Positions 22,001 through 33,500 of a DNA stretch of 64,000 bases are shown here, in pieces (positions within the stretch are counted from its first letter, which is position 1; every line of letters starts with the position of its first letter). Source of the stretch: Monocercomonoides exilis. Lineage: Eukaryota; Preaxostyla; Oxymonadida; Polymastigidae. A program made the translations under genes and the position numbers. The notes beneath the pieces are model-generated. The model was not told where the DNA came from. It did no database searches and worked only from the letters and a program-made list of their open reading frames with translations. The stretch is taken from contig LSRY02000017.1 in the NCBI GenBank assembly GCA_001643675.2, positions 186,001 through 250,000 of the forward strand. Direction: 5' to 3'.

Positions 22001-23259
22001 CTTTCAGCGATTTTCTGGTTGAAATCACAAGCCGACAGCATCATGCTAAACCCAGACTGCTTGAGATCATAAATCGTAAGGAGATGCCGTGCTTTCCGTG
22101 CAAAGACAAAAGGACTGCTGGATGAAGCAAACCGGCAAAGGTCGATGAGTGGAGAGTCTGTATCTGCCAGAAAAGGGCGCTTGAGTCTGTTGGCTAGGAA
22201 ATTCATAAGCGACGGAGACGAGAGGGGAAGAAGAGGATGTTTATGCAAAGGAAGCTCTACTGGGTGTGGAACGATTTTTCTTTTGCAAAAGCTTTGAGAC
22301 CAGCTTTTCAAGTCAAATGGCATCTGAGACGTTTGACAGATTGAAAGAGCTTTGTTCTCATCTTTTGCAGAATCTGATTCTGCATCCTGTTCTTGCGAAG
22401 AATATTCAACATTGGTCTGAAAAGAATCGGATAATGATCCAGAAGGTTGTTCTCTATTGCTTTGCTTTCCTTTCACAGATTCCCAAATAGCTGTCAACTC
22501 CTTGCATTTCACGGATTCCAAAGAGCATCCAGCCCAACTCAGATTAAGAACACATTTCTTGTAATTTACATAGCTTCCAACATACACCCACCTTAAACAG
22601 GCAATGCAACCAGGAGAAAGAATCTGCTCTACTTCAATTAGCCTTTGAAAGGGGAAAAAAACATTTGCAATAAATCTATCATCTTCAAATGCACTAAAAT
22701 TGGGATCAGAAGTAATAGCACTACTGAGTTCTGAAGTTTTCTGTAGAATAGATGAGTCCACTAGATTTAGAGTTACAAACCAATCCTTTTCAGACGATGT
22801 TGGCTTCGGAATGGAACATTCAAGTACAATTGCCATAATATCATAATGTTGAGTTGCAGACGGTAAGCATTGTTTTAATGGAGTAAAATGCTTTGGCAAA
22901 GGAGGAGGAACAATGTTTATATTTGGTAATTTATTTTGAGTTATTAGTTGGAGTTTTTGGAGTTCTTCATGATTAGTTTCATAATTTTCAGTATCAATTG
23001 ACGATGATTCTTCGCTTAAATCAATCCCTGTGCCATTAACAACATTTTCTGATTCATCTCTAAGGTCAAAAAAAGTTGAAGAAGGAAATGAAGGTAAAAG
23101 ATTATCAGATATCCCCGATGAAATAAAACAAGTTGTAATTGGTAATGGAAATGGAAAATTCATCTGTAAACAAAATGAAGATTCTTTGAGTAGGTTTTCC
23201 TTTTCAGAAATTTTCGTTTTACTTCTTTTACAAAGTTCTTTTCCCAAAAAATGCTTCAT
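19006..23259 (-). CDS. POT1-like telomere end-binding protein (candidate)
   Basis: A single open frame of 1,417 codons ends in TAA. Residues about 138-250 fit a telomere-type OB fold: a hydrophobic strand (DIMAIVLEC), DWFVTLNLVD, then ANVFFPF, LSPGCIACLRWVYV and VLNLSWAG, in the order seen in POT1 OB1. Near the C-terminus, CPFC (1124-1127) and CQKC (1279-1282) are followed by a Trp-rich LKLYD strand. Human POT1 OB3 likewise has two CxxC zinc pairs separated by a long insertion. Between these parts lie Ser and Ser-Ala repeat tracts and an acidic linker. If correct, it binds the single-stranded telomere end in the nucleus. An RPA1-like protein is the main alternative, since RPA1 also has a zinc OB fold. 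The start could be Met-1 or Met-33. Confidence 0.55.
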   Translation of the reverse strand: MKHFLGKELCKRSKTKISEKENLLKESSFCLQMNFPFPLPITTCFISSGISDNLLPSFPSSTFFDLRDESENVVNGTGIDLSEESSSIDTENYETNHEELQKLQLITQNKLPNINIVPPPLPKHFTPLKQCLPSATQHYDIMAIVLECSIPKPTSSEKDWFVTLNLVDSSILQKTSELSSAITSDPNFSAFEDDRFIANVFFPFQRLIEVEQILSPGCIACLRWVYVGSYVNYKKCVLNLSWAGCSLESVKCKELTAIWESVKGKQSNREQPSGSLSDSFQTNVEYSSQEQDAESDSAKDENKALSICQTSQMPFDLKSWSQSFCKRKIVPHPVELPLHKHPLLPLSSPSLMNFLANRLKRPFLADTDSPLIDLCRFASSSSPFVFARKARHLLTIYDLKQSGFSMMLSACDFNQKIAERVESNESGERKTTKVNEGSITYSLHYHSIEPSFPQIDVVGVVLVISLPFVALFDPFSPFGHELAIVEFPSDCSDFNSSADSSSSSSSSSSSSSSSSSSSSASASASASASASASASASASASASASASASASASASASSSTGLFSDFSNSLNRMITEGTCLRLIKLKASFAHSSYYSNHHVSQKLQSSSSSSSSSSSSSSSSSSSSSSSSSSSSSSSSSSSSSSSSSSLTNSRSHLFKAVVATARRRILQLRLRYAQLQLLKKNEPCIDFVESSEKSSEPTDIYQNAFISSLPSLPEVIEKKLQESPLHFDVIPFYDNLSSQARTSSFVEKESISSETLSASSSSINQQKSDSYLNTATAVSDNRSPAFVIPPLLLSFDLSRSAAYIIHPHYLFGLSSNSASVDSEPAAPFRSFKSEQRSNRDSEANDELSLSLSACKMPSVNCPLLPLIEKRRSEQAKWMKISACIRKMIFCEEPAAKGNPSEIEAMLVAHTFEWLTQCQFSEWFETHRKYNTVTTFGEQQGKFESVSPFSLDFILRFKEIQRVYLHLLRYCLYPVTCVLLPLVEPIEASQSFHSTPSSSSQGIASSSFLPSSSSSKLFASKSTGSQRKCNNQASQMPTSHGQIASPLFSYHTTPLSQVINILSKSKFRRTKASHTSSQSQPKFIVKASVLTIFPSDRSLRSSREDNEKNLPFPSYFLFCQPKCPFCSELCNWKLCEEEVECIGKSSFEKEEISSTEEEDVSDEEEDTMGTETVHSSSTQSPPKRKRSLFTFAKRNRRKALSAPLSSASASTSTFFSPPSPDSSSSSSSYRSQSSSSHSSSLHLSNYQIFNENESQKSLSDSQHIPTQPEHTENVLFFCQKCKWSFRPSTERVKHSRKSHQKTEEKELEWEWNVSLKLYDPLLISFSNTNSEKQLSSIDTADCSFSSSAASLFFGCYPCNLFQSPTQSQRIRKCLKKLGMENEGNSSLTIDLMSRPRALFFLIQKENVFSIDFTTVI
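21320..21443 (-). repeat. (GAA)n coding for poly-Ser
   Basis: About 41 uninterrupted AAG/GAA units on the plus strand are read as Ser (TCT) on the minus strand within the POT1-like gene. The tract is pure, so it is a strong candidate for length polymorphism. Confidence 0.95.
21586..21763 (-). repeat. (CCGAAG)n then (GAA)n coding for Ser-Ala and Ser
   Basis: About 19 hexamer units encode alternating Ser-Ala on the minus strand and run directly into about 19 GAA units encoding Ser. The open frame survives both. The opposite-strand Glu-Ala, Lys-Pro and Arg-Leu frames are shadows. Confidence 0.95.
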
Positions 23260-23477
23260 TTTTTTGTATTTATTCTTCTTTCAACATACAGACATAAGTT
23301 TTCTCCTGAGTAAATAAAAATCATTAACATCACAATGTTTTACCTTTTTATTTCATATAAATCAAACCTTGATAACTGTTTTGATTTTATTTTCAAATTG
23401 TGATCTGTAAATATAAGTTTTATTTTCTTTTTTTAATTGATTTATATCTTTATTTCGAACCATTTATCAACTAAATT
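23260..23477. promoter_or_regulatory. divergent promoter region
   Basis: This 218-bp AT-rich gap separates the POT1-like gene (-) from the D-box gene (+). No specific motif is assigned. Confidence 0.4.
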
Positions 23478-23894
23478 ATGATTGATGAATCCAAAGAAAC
23501 AAAAATTCAATTAACAGCACCTGTAAAGCCTGGACAGCAATCATCATTAAGACGTCCTTTGGCAGATATAACAAATTCTTTCAACTCTTTAACTAGAAAT
23601 GATTTATCACGCCCTGAACCGAGTTCTTCTTCGCAACTACAACACGAGAAAACTTATTTTGCAGATAAAATGACAATCAATACTTCAGGTGCTTTTTCAC
23701 GGAAAAAGATTGATTATGATACACAAAAAGATGAATGCCCTTACTCATTGCCTTTCAAACCTTGGATGGATCCAACATTTTCCATCAAATGTGAAACGGA
23801 TCGATCAGGAATGACAATATTTAATGAGATTGAAGATCCTGAAAAGGAACTTGGAATAATATTTACTCCTTCATTTAGCATATGGGAAGATTGA
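23478..23894 (+). CDS. small D-box protein, possible APC/C substrate
   Basis: An intact 138-codon frame starts at ATG and ends in TGA. I do not recognise a fold. Residues 25-33 read RRPLADITN, an exact match to the destruction-box consensus RxxLxxIxN used by cyclins and securins for APC/C recognition. It sits, as usual, in an N-terminal Ser/Pro-rich and probably disordered region. The C-terminal half is acidic with aromatic patches (SLPFKPWMDPTF and FTPSFSIWED). Length and layout would suit a securin-like or other cell-cycle-degraded protein, but no family can be named. There is no intron, and the gene is divergent from the POT1-like gene. Confidence 0.6.
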   Translation: MIDESKETKIQLTAPVKPGQQSSLRRPLADITNSFNSLTRNDLSRPEPSSSSQLQHEKTYFADKMTINTSGAFSRKKIDYDTQKDECPYSLPFKPWMDPTFSIKCETDRSGMTIFNEIEDPEKELGIIFTPSFSIWED

Positions 23895-24357
23895 AGGGAA
23901 TTGCTCAAAATTTTTACGTTTTAATTAATATTTTCTTTTTTATTTTCAAGTATTATTTAAAAAATCTAGCTTTTGGGTGAAATATCGAAAATACAAGCAA
24001 AAATTGTTTGTAATTTTGTTATATTATAAATCAAGGCATGTTAAAAATGAATTTTTCATGCTAACATCTATTATTTTTTTTTTCAAAGAATTATATGAAA
24101 ATGTGAAAATTGTGTGATATTCAAATTTTGACTTTTTTCAACTAAAACACAAAGAACTCTTTTTATTCCACTGTTTTCAGAGTAGTTATCAAATAATTAC
24201 GAGATATTTAAAAAGAAAGATGTTCAATCATATTGTTCATACACATATCTATATCTATATATCTATATATCTATCTATATATTTTATTTTATTAATTTTT
24301 TATAAAAAAGATAATGAAAAAAAAAAAATAAATCTTAAATTATGAAAACAAACCCTG
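23895..24357. other. AT-rich intergenic with TATCTA microsatellite
   Basis: No gene is seen. A TATCTA/TATATC simple repeat occupies about 24241-24285. The end of the palindrome arm lies at about 24358. Confidence 0.6.
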
Positions 24358-24579
24358 TTCCATTTGAGTTCGGATTATAAAATGTTTCATAATCTTGTTC
24401 TTTAAAAAAAAAAATAAATAAAAATTCTTTTTTGCTCTGAATGAAAAGCCAGATTATTGAAGAATGCTATTCATGCCCATTGGTTTCAAGATGAAACATC
24501 AAATAAAACAAAGAATTTGACAATGCATTAAAAAAAGAGATCGTAGCTATTATTTTTTTTGCTTCAAAAATCAAATGAA

Positions 24580-27500
24580 ATGTCAGCAGTGTTCGTTGTT
24601 ATTTTTATAAAACTTAATTGCGAGCATTACAATTCTTTATTAAAAATTCAAGAAAGAAGATACGACAAAAGAATTTCAGAAAACTTGTGTGAAACATCAA
24701 AACATTTCGACTTTTTGAATAATTGTAAAATAACAGAAGATAACAAAAGACAGTTAAATAATGATGATATTGGATTTGTAGAAACAAAGATAATAACAAT
24801 TAATGCATCAGTGTGCTTGAAAGAAGTCAAGATGAAATCAACAAGCGAGAATAGATATTTGGTTGAAGAAAGGAAAAGCGCGCTTAGCGTGATTTCATGC
24901 ATTATTGTATTTAGAGGACAAAATGAGATAAGTGAATTTCATTGCATTAATTGCAATCTTTATATCATAAATGCAACACTCATTTCAAAAAATGATGATA
25001 ATTGCTTGAATCCTTTGGTTTCAGAAAATATTCAAATGAATGCAAACAAAAATCAGTATCATGCAATACTCATTTTGGACACAACCATGTCAAATAAAAA
25101 ATTGTTATACACACTGTTTTTGAATTCTTGGTCCAATTCCAATCATGTTATTCAATCTTCGTTTTTTCGGAATATATCATCTTCAATGAAAAGAAAGTTT
25201 CAAAACGACAGTTCGTCATCTTTAACATTTTTGAAATCTTGTTCTTTCAGTTCCGTTGATAATGCACTTGACGGAGGAATAGTTAGATCATGCGATATTC
25301 AATCATCATATTTCACACTATTAAACACATCTTTTGATTGTTGCAAGCGAATAAGGAACGAGGCAGTGATATTTATTGGGGGAGAGACACAAAGAAAACA
25401 ACCAGGAAGGCAGTTTTCATTCGATGAGAATAGCCATCAATTTGAATGGTGTGAATGGTTAAATGTGAATGGAGGAGATAACAACGGAGGAGCCATTTCC
25501 ATATCATGTCCAGGAGCAAATCGGTCAATATTATCTTGTTCGTTTGGAAATGTTTCAAGTAATAAGGAAGGAGGCGCCGTTAATTGCAATGGCTCAAATA
25601 CTGTCCTTATAAAGAAATGCAACTTTTCAGAATGCTCTGCGGCACATGGAGGAGCAGTTGAAATGTGGAATCCAGCAAAATATTCAAAATGGTCATTGAT
25701 TGAAAATAGAGTTGAGAAATGTTCAATCTCTGGAACGTATGGAACTGGATGATATTTTTGGTTGGACAAAATGGAGTCGACGGGGTATTTTTTGTTTGTT
25801 GAATGTGAATGCAATTCGAATACAGGAAATGATGCCACTGGTGCAGTAACGTTTAATTGGCCTCCTTCATGCAAGACACAGGAGTTTCTTTTAGAAGAAT
25901 GCAGATTTGCCAACAACAAATTAGTATCGTGCACTTCATATGGAGGGAGTGGCTTGAGTTTAACAGCAACTTTAGGATGGATGAGTGGTTTGAAGTTTAT
26001 CGTATTTTGCTTTTTTGATAGAAATTTTGCTGCTAATGGAAAAGGCAATGATGTTTATTTGCATAAAGATAGCATTACCGAATCTCCATTTAGTGAATGC
26101 GGATCAACATCTTTATCTCAAAGAATTTGCCGAAATAACAGTTCAAACAGTTCAACAATTAACAGTTGGATTCCTTTTGTCGCAAATATAACCATTGTTG
26201 GGAATGGCGGAACAAATTTTGATGGGTGTGGAAGATCAGAAGAAAACAAATGCGCTTCAATTGAATATGCGATTCAGCAAGTTGGCTTTTTTTCAAATGG
26301 AACAATAATGCTCACAAAATCTTCTTTTGTCCCAATGAAGTCAATGAACTTCGGGAGGCGTGTTGTTGATGTGGTTGGAAATGGCACAAATAACACGATC
26401 ATCTTTTCATCTTCAATCCCACCATCTTCTGTTTCATCAACATTGTCCGTAATTTTTTCGATCTCTTCAGGAACTGTGTGTATCTCCTGCGCAAACATTG
26501 CTCACAACTCTTTGAATACTCCAACGCCGGTTTTGTTTGAAGTCACTCAAAAAATAGGCTCGCTAGCACTGATGACAATTGTGATCGGGAGAGATCTTAT
26601 TGGATTTTCTCCCATCTCATCTCCATTGTTTGTTGTCACTGAAGGATCAATCAAGATTAAAGAAACAAATATTTCCTCTTTTGTTCTCGATAACGTAAAT
26701 ATTTTCCAACTGTTTTCAATGAAAGACGCATTAGAATTAAACTCATCGTATATTATTGATATCAGTTTTATGAACGGAGGGAAAAGTTGCGTTCTTTCAT
26801 CCTCAACATCTTCTGGAGCGTCGCTTGTGATCACCAACTGCACCATGACTAACATTGCCTCTGCGCAACAAAACCAACAAATCGCCACCAACGGCGGGTG
26901 CGTATCATTCGCTTCATCGACACCCGAAAATACGTTTTCTGTGAACAGCACCAAATGCTCTAGATGTTGTGTGAATGAGTGAGTGAGCGAAGGTGCAACA
27001 GGTGTAACAGGTGGAAGAGGAGGTTCACTTATGATCGAGTTCAATGAAGGCTCATTGGTGTCAGCCACCTCATTTGTTATGGCCGATGTTATGTTTTCGG
27101 GGAATAAGGCGAGCGTCGGAAGAGATGTGTATTTTGTGTGTGGGTCGCTTGTCGCTTTTGTGAAAGAGCCCTTGTTCGGATTCATGAGAAACATCACTCA
27201 GAAAGACAACTCGATTGTTGGACATGACAGAACAGATGCATTCGGGGACTGGGATGTGGACTTGTTTATATTTATCGATGGATATAAAGCTGACTTGGTA
27301 TATGTGGATGGAACATCTGGAGTGGAAGAGAAATATTGTGGGCCGGAGAAAGCGCCATGTTTGAATGTGAATTATGGAATGGAACATTTGAAGAGAACAC
27401 AAAATGTTAAAGAGGAGATTGTTGTGTGTTCAAATTCGTCTGTGATGGGGTGTGTAGACGTGAGTGGAGTGACAATGAAAAGCAATAATGCAAATAGCGT

Positions 27501-30500
27501 TGACGTGGAATGCAAGAAAGAGATTACGGGATGCGAGATATGTGTATTGAAGTCAACAACAGCTACCAATATAAATTGCATTGAATTTGCAATTCCGACA
27601 AGATTTGAAAAAACAGTTATATGCGTGATTGAATTTTTAGGGAATGCACTTTCGATTACAAACTGCTCACTGAAAAAATCTTCAATTTATCAAATGCCAC
27701 CTATAAGTGAAAAAAATACAGATTCCTCAGAATATGAGTTTGGCTTTTTGAGCATTGAGAAAGGGACTTTGAAAATGGAAAAATTTGAAACAAAAGGAGA
27801 ATTTGAATTTGGAGAGTTTTCGCTTATTGAACTGGGAGATAATCTTGAAAGTGCTGTATTTGTGAGTTGTATCATTAAAAGAATAACAAAAAATAATGGC
27901 GAAGGCGGATGGATTAAAGGTCATCTTGGAAGTGATATTCAAAGCATGGATGCATCAATTGTTATAGAAGGATGCATTGCTGAAAAATGCTTCTCATTTG
28001 ATATCGACAAAAACGGAGGGAAAGGAGGAGGATTATATGTTGAATTAAATGAGAAATGCGATTTGATTATAAATGAAACGAGTAAATTTAGAGGCTGTGT
28101 TGCAGGATGCAAAAACACAGAAGATGAAAATACAAAAGGAGCAGGAGGAGGAATCATGATAATGATGAATAGCATGGAAAGTTCATTTTCAATAAATAGC
28201 AATGAGATATTTTCTTCAGAAATGCCTAATAGAGCATGCCATGGAAAAACATTTTCGTCTTTGCATATGATTTACCATCCATTATAAATGGCAGTTCCAT
28301 TGGATTTGATCCCGAGCTTGGTGTCTTCGCCGCAGACTTTAATGAATTGAGTGGTGTTGAAAGCGAAATGTGAATAACATTGTTCCACTAATTCTCTTTT
28401 TAAGAGCATTTCAATCACCTGCATATGTTGGAGGGAAATTGAATGATCATGATTTTAGACTGTGCGGCTATGCGGACTATTCTTGTAAAACAATTGAAAG
28501 TGCAGGTGAATATCGCTTTCCCAACTCAAAACGTATTATCAGACTTATTCAAACATTTGAATTTGATGAAGAAATAATTTTAAATAGAGAATCATATGAG
28601 ATTGATTCAAATGACAAAAGCATTGCCCTAATGGTTAGATCAAGCAGTACCAAGTTTCGTGATGCATTGATAAGTAATAATGTTTTATCAACATTCGCAA
28701 ATATTTCATATACCCTTGGAGAATCAATAAATAGTCGCACTTTATTCATTCATTCATCAGCCGGTATTTTTAAACTTATTGATTGCGATATAAATACAAT
28801 GGACAGCGCGAATCCTGTGAAATACACATATAAGTGCAAGTGGAGGATCTGTACAAATATTAAAGTTGAATTGCAAAAATGAAAATCGAATAATTTTTGG
28901 AAGCCATCTAATATTTGTGAATGGAAGTGCAGAATGCGCAATTGATCAATTAACTGTTAATCGGATAAAAGCAAGCAGTGGTAGAGGAGTTATTGAACTG
29001 GAAACAAACAACACAACGATATTGCAAAATACCACGTTTTTTAATATAGCATCGGATGCAGGTGGGATAATTCATTTAGAAAAATGCTCTTCATTCAAAC
29101 TGAAGAACACGTCATTTGAAAATATATCAAGAATTACAGATGACGGAGCATGCCTTAGTATGCAAGCAAGTGACGACTTTAAACAAGAAATAAAAGTTGA
29201 GAACTGCTCTTTCAAAACATGTGAAGTGATTGAAAATGGAAAAGGAGGAGGGGGACTATCAATAACACTGAAAGGGTCATGTGAGCTTCAGGTAGTTTTA
29301 TCGCATTTTGAATCATGTTGCGCGCCTTCGGAAAGAGGAACACAAGGGAAAGGCGGAGGAATGAAGATAAGTCTTTTAAATGCTAATGCTCCATTTGTTT
29401 TGGCAGAAACAATCGAATTCAGATCAAATAAGGCAGAATATGGAAGCAATGTGTTTATTCTTTCACCTGACTTGAAAACAAGCATAACAAAAGATCGCAT
29501 ACTCTTTTCGGTTCCTATATCAGAATTCACCAACTTGGAAATGGAAACAGATTCAAAGTGGATTAACACAACAATTCCACTTATGTTCTATCTTGCTGAT
29601 AACCCAGAATTGGTGCATGTGAGTGATGATGGGCATGATACTTCTGCGTGTGGATTTGAGGAATTCAAATGCAAATCAGTTGATTATGCAATAAATAGAT
29701 TTTTAGAAAAAAAAAAGAAACATAGCATTTGGAAGCACGTATCAATTTTTGGAATGCATCGCTTTGAATGCAAGTGAAGGATACCACTTTTGTGGATTAA
29801 CAACAAAGTCAAAGATTGAAATGATGGGAAATGAATCAGATTGTTCATTTTTGATTGATATAACATCAAATGCTATATTTGAGTTGATGACATTTATTCT
29901 TCCTTCTTCGCTTTCATTGGCTCAAACGTGCATATTTGTGATTTCTGATAACAAAGATTATTTGGATATTGTCGACAGTTCAGCTGAATGCTTTCCATCT
30001 TCTAGTGGATGCAACTACTCATTTGTATGCTCTGAAGGAGGAAGGTTATCGATCATCAGCTTTAGAGTGGAATCAATAAAGTTCAATTTGGCAAATTTCT
30101 TGCTTTTGAGTGGAAATGGATTGACTTCAGTAAATAACATGACAATAAATTTTGTACAATCCTCAGATGAAAAGGGAATCATCAAATATACCTCTCAAAA
30201 TTCATTCTCAGTTGTCAATTTGACCGCTCGAAACTCTAACAGTCAAAATTGTGGACTTATATATGACTTAAATGGAAAGCTTCTTTCAATCAAAAATAGT
30301 TCATTTAACACGATAAAATGCTTGGAAGATAATGGAAGCACGCTTAATGGAGTGATAGGAGATGGAAACGAAATAGTAATATGTGACACAATTATTGAAA
30401 ATTGTGTTGCAGCAAAAGGATACGGAGGTGGAATTAATGTAGTTGTGCAAGGAACAGGAAAGCTGCGACTGGGAAGCAATTATGGCGCAACATATTTTGG

Positions 30501-33500
30501 CAAATGCGCAGCAATGGCAGAAGATACACTTGGAGGCTATGGAGGTGCAGTACTGTTGGGATGCATAGATGAAGGAAAAGATTTTGTGATGACAAATCTA
30601 TCATTTGGTCTTGGAGAATCAGGGAATTCTGCAACTTTTGGGGGGAAAAACATAATCATTGAAGGAACAAATTTATCACAGCTGGTAGATTTTCTTTCAT
30701 TTAATTTTTCGTTTTCATGGAAGGTTAGTGAGGATCCAGATTTGCAAGAAATGATGGGAATAGAGAACGGAGATTTTCTGAAATTGATTCCGCTTGCGTT
30801 ATTTTTTCGTGAAAAGCCAATTATTGGATACGTTGTTGGGACAAATAGAGGACTTGATTATTATCTTTGTGGAGATTACGATTTTCCTTGCCCATCACTC
30901 AAATATGCCGGAGCTGCTGTGTTTGGCTCGTCAAAAGCAGTTTTACGGTTGATGGATACTCCATAGATGAAGAAATGACGCTTGATGAACAGCCAATGAT
31001 AATTGATGGAATGCTTGAAACACAAAAAATAATTGTCAATGAAAATGAAATTAAAGGCGAAAAGGAAAGCTTTATTGAAATTACACAAAATGTTTCGTTT
31101 ATCTCTTTAGAGTTTTCTGTTTCTGAATTTGAAACATTAACGAAAATGTATATATTTTTATGTAACAATCTTATTCAAAAATTCGAAGAATGTTCATTTG
31201 CTTCAGAAACAGAATGTGTGAGCGTGGCATATATCTGCGGGAAAAAAGGAAAAGTCATATTAGAGAGGTGTAGAGTTGAAGAAATCTATATGGCAAAAAT
31301 TGGGGCAATTGTTCTTGACAGAGTCAATGCAGAACTTGTGCTTGAAGAAGTGTTATTAAGAAATACCACAAGAGAAGATGAAGGAAGCATAATAGATGTA
31401 ATACGTGGGAAGGAAGTCGCGATAAAGAGTTCAATAATGAAAGAAACCGAATTTTTAAAAGGAACCGAAATAAGTATTAAAGATGTCATTAGTTTTCAAA
31501 TCAGAAATAGCTCATTTTTTGAGATAAAAAGATACTATGGAAATGGAGGTGTGATGTGTGGACAAGTTGGAAACGGAAAGTCTTCAAATATTGAAAACTG
31601 CACCTTTGAGCGATGTGCTTGTGAGGCAGATAATTCAATAGGTGGGAGTATTTTGATGAGAACTTGCGACGAAGGGAAATTTTATTTTGAAGGCAACAAG
31701 ATTGACAGAAACATAGTTCCACCAGGAAGTGGAAAGGGGGGAGGATTGCATTTGACGTTTGAAACAGCAAGAATAGAATATTCAATGAAAAACAATGTAT
31801 TTTCTAATAATGTTGCAGAGAGAGGAGACGATATATTATTGGCGTGCCAGTTACCATGGATAACACTTCTTCAATCGTTATGGAACGGAACAATCACAAA
31901 CGAGACAGTGCAAAAGCGAATGTGGGTTCAAGACCTTTCTGATTTAAAAGAAGACTCTCTTGTTAATTACTTATTTCCTTTGTTGAGCTCGTGTGTGTTT
32001 GTGAATGAAGCAGGAAATGATGGACAAAACTGTGGTTTAAGAGAAAATCCATGCACTTCAATGGACATAGGATTTGATAGGATAAAGGAAGAGCAAATGA
32101 TCATTCAGTTTGAAGGAAGAGCACTTGTTAATAAAACAATAAATGGAAATGGAAAGTCTCTGACGATACGAGGAAATGAAAATATGCAGAAAATGCTTAT
32201 TGAAGAAGGAGGAAAATTTGAATTGACAGAAGGGGTTGCACAAACATATTTGTCTTTTTCATTTCTCCATATTTCAGTATCATGCCATGCAGAAAATCTT
32301 TCTGGGAAGCAATTGTAGAAATTTGGACTGGTAAATGTTCATTCGTTGATTGCTATTTCTCTTTTCCGAAGATACTCGAAAGGCATGTGAAAAATGGATA
32401 ATAGTTGAAGAAGGTGGATATCTTCATTTAGATGGAATAGAGTTTTTTGATCTTCTTTTTATGGAGAATGGAATAGCTCGATTGCATAATGGAAGAGCAA
32501 TTATTGAAAACAGCTTGCTTGTTAATGTGCAAGCAAATGGAATAAGTCTTGTTATTGGAGAATCAGGATCTGATGTGATACTGAGGAACATATCAATTAA
32601 AAATTGCGTTGAAGGCCTTGATGCATTTGTTTCATCAAAAGCAGGCTCAAATCTGAACATAACAGGGAAAAGTTTATTTGAAGAAACGTTGACAGAAAGC
32701 AAAAACGGAGGGTGCATTAAGTGTGAAAATGATCTGAATGATCAACTACTTGTCGAAATGTTATCAATAAAAAATGTTCTGCCAATATTAATGAAGGAAG
32801 AGGAGGTGGAATATATTTGGATTTATTAGATGATTGCCAAAACAATTTTTTGTTTTCAAATGTGCAATTTAATAGTAATCGAGCATTTGAAGCGAAAGAT
32901 TTGTTTGTTTCGTGCAGAAAGTTGAATGACTCAGTAATAACTTCAAGATTTGCATTTGAATACAAAAATGAAGGGTATGAAGTTGATATGAAAGGAAAAG
33001 ATAGAGATTATTTTGACGAAAGCGTTGATCTCCGAATGTTTCTTATGGAAAGGAAAGCTGAAGAAGTGTATGTTGCCAATGAAGGACACGACATTGCTGG
33101 ATGTGGAAGCAAGAGATATCCATGCCATGCAATGTAGAATGGAATTTTTCATATTGATTCAAATGAATTGTTGCTTAAAAGGCAACTTATTCTAAAAGAT
33201 AAAGGAATAATTGAAGATTTCTTTCTGTTTACTCAATCGCTAAAAATATCTGGATGTACCGATGAAGATAGAGAAACACAACACAAGTTTTTATTGTTTG
33301 AGAAAATAATAAAGGGAAATGCCGCTTCGTCTGTTATCACAACCACCGATTTTCTCACTTTGTTTTCATTGAACATGCACATTCCAACAAAATTTATGCA
33401 AAATATAAATGCATTGTTTTCATCAGTGGAAATCTTCTGCTTGAATTCTGCACATTTAGTGTACAATCGTCAAATGCTCTTGAATACTCGTTAATATCCA

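Noticed and set aside
25750-33137. Alternative genetic code suggested by in-frame TGA and TAG
   Set aside because: Complete genes in the window end normally at TAA, TAG and TGA, and the in-frame stops occur only in a gene that also has many frameshifts.
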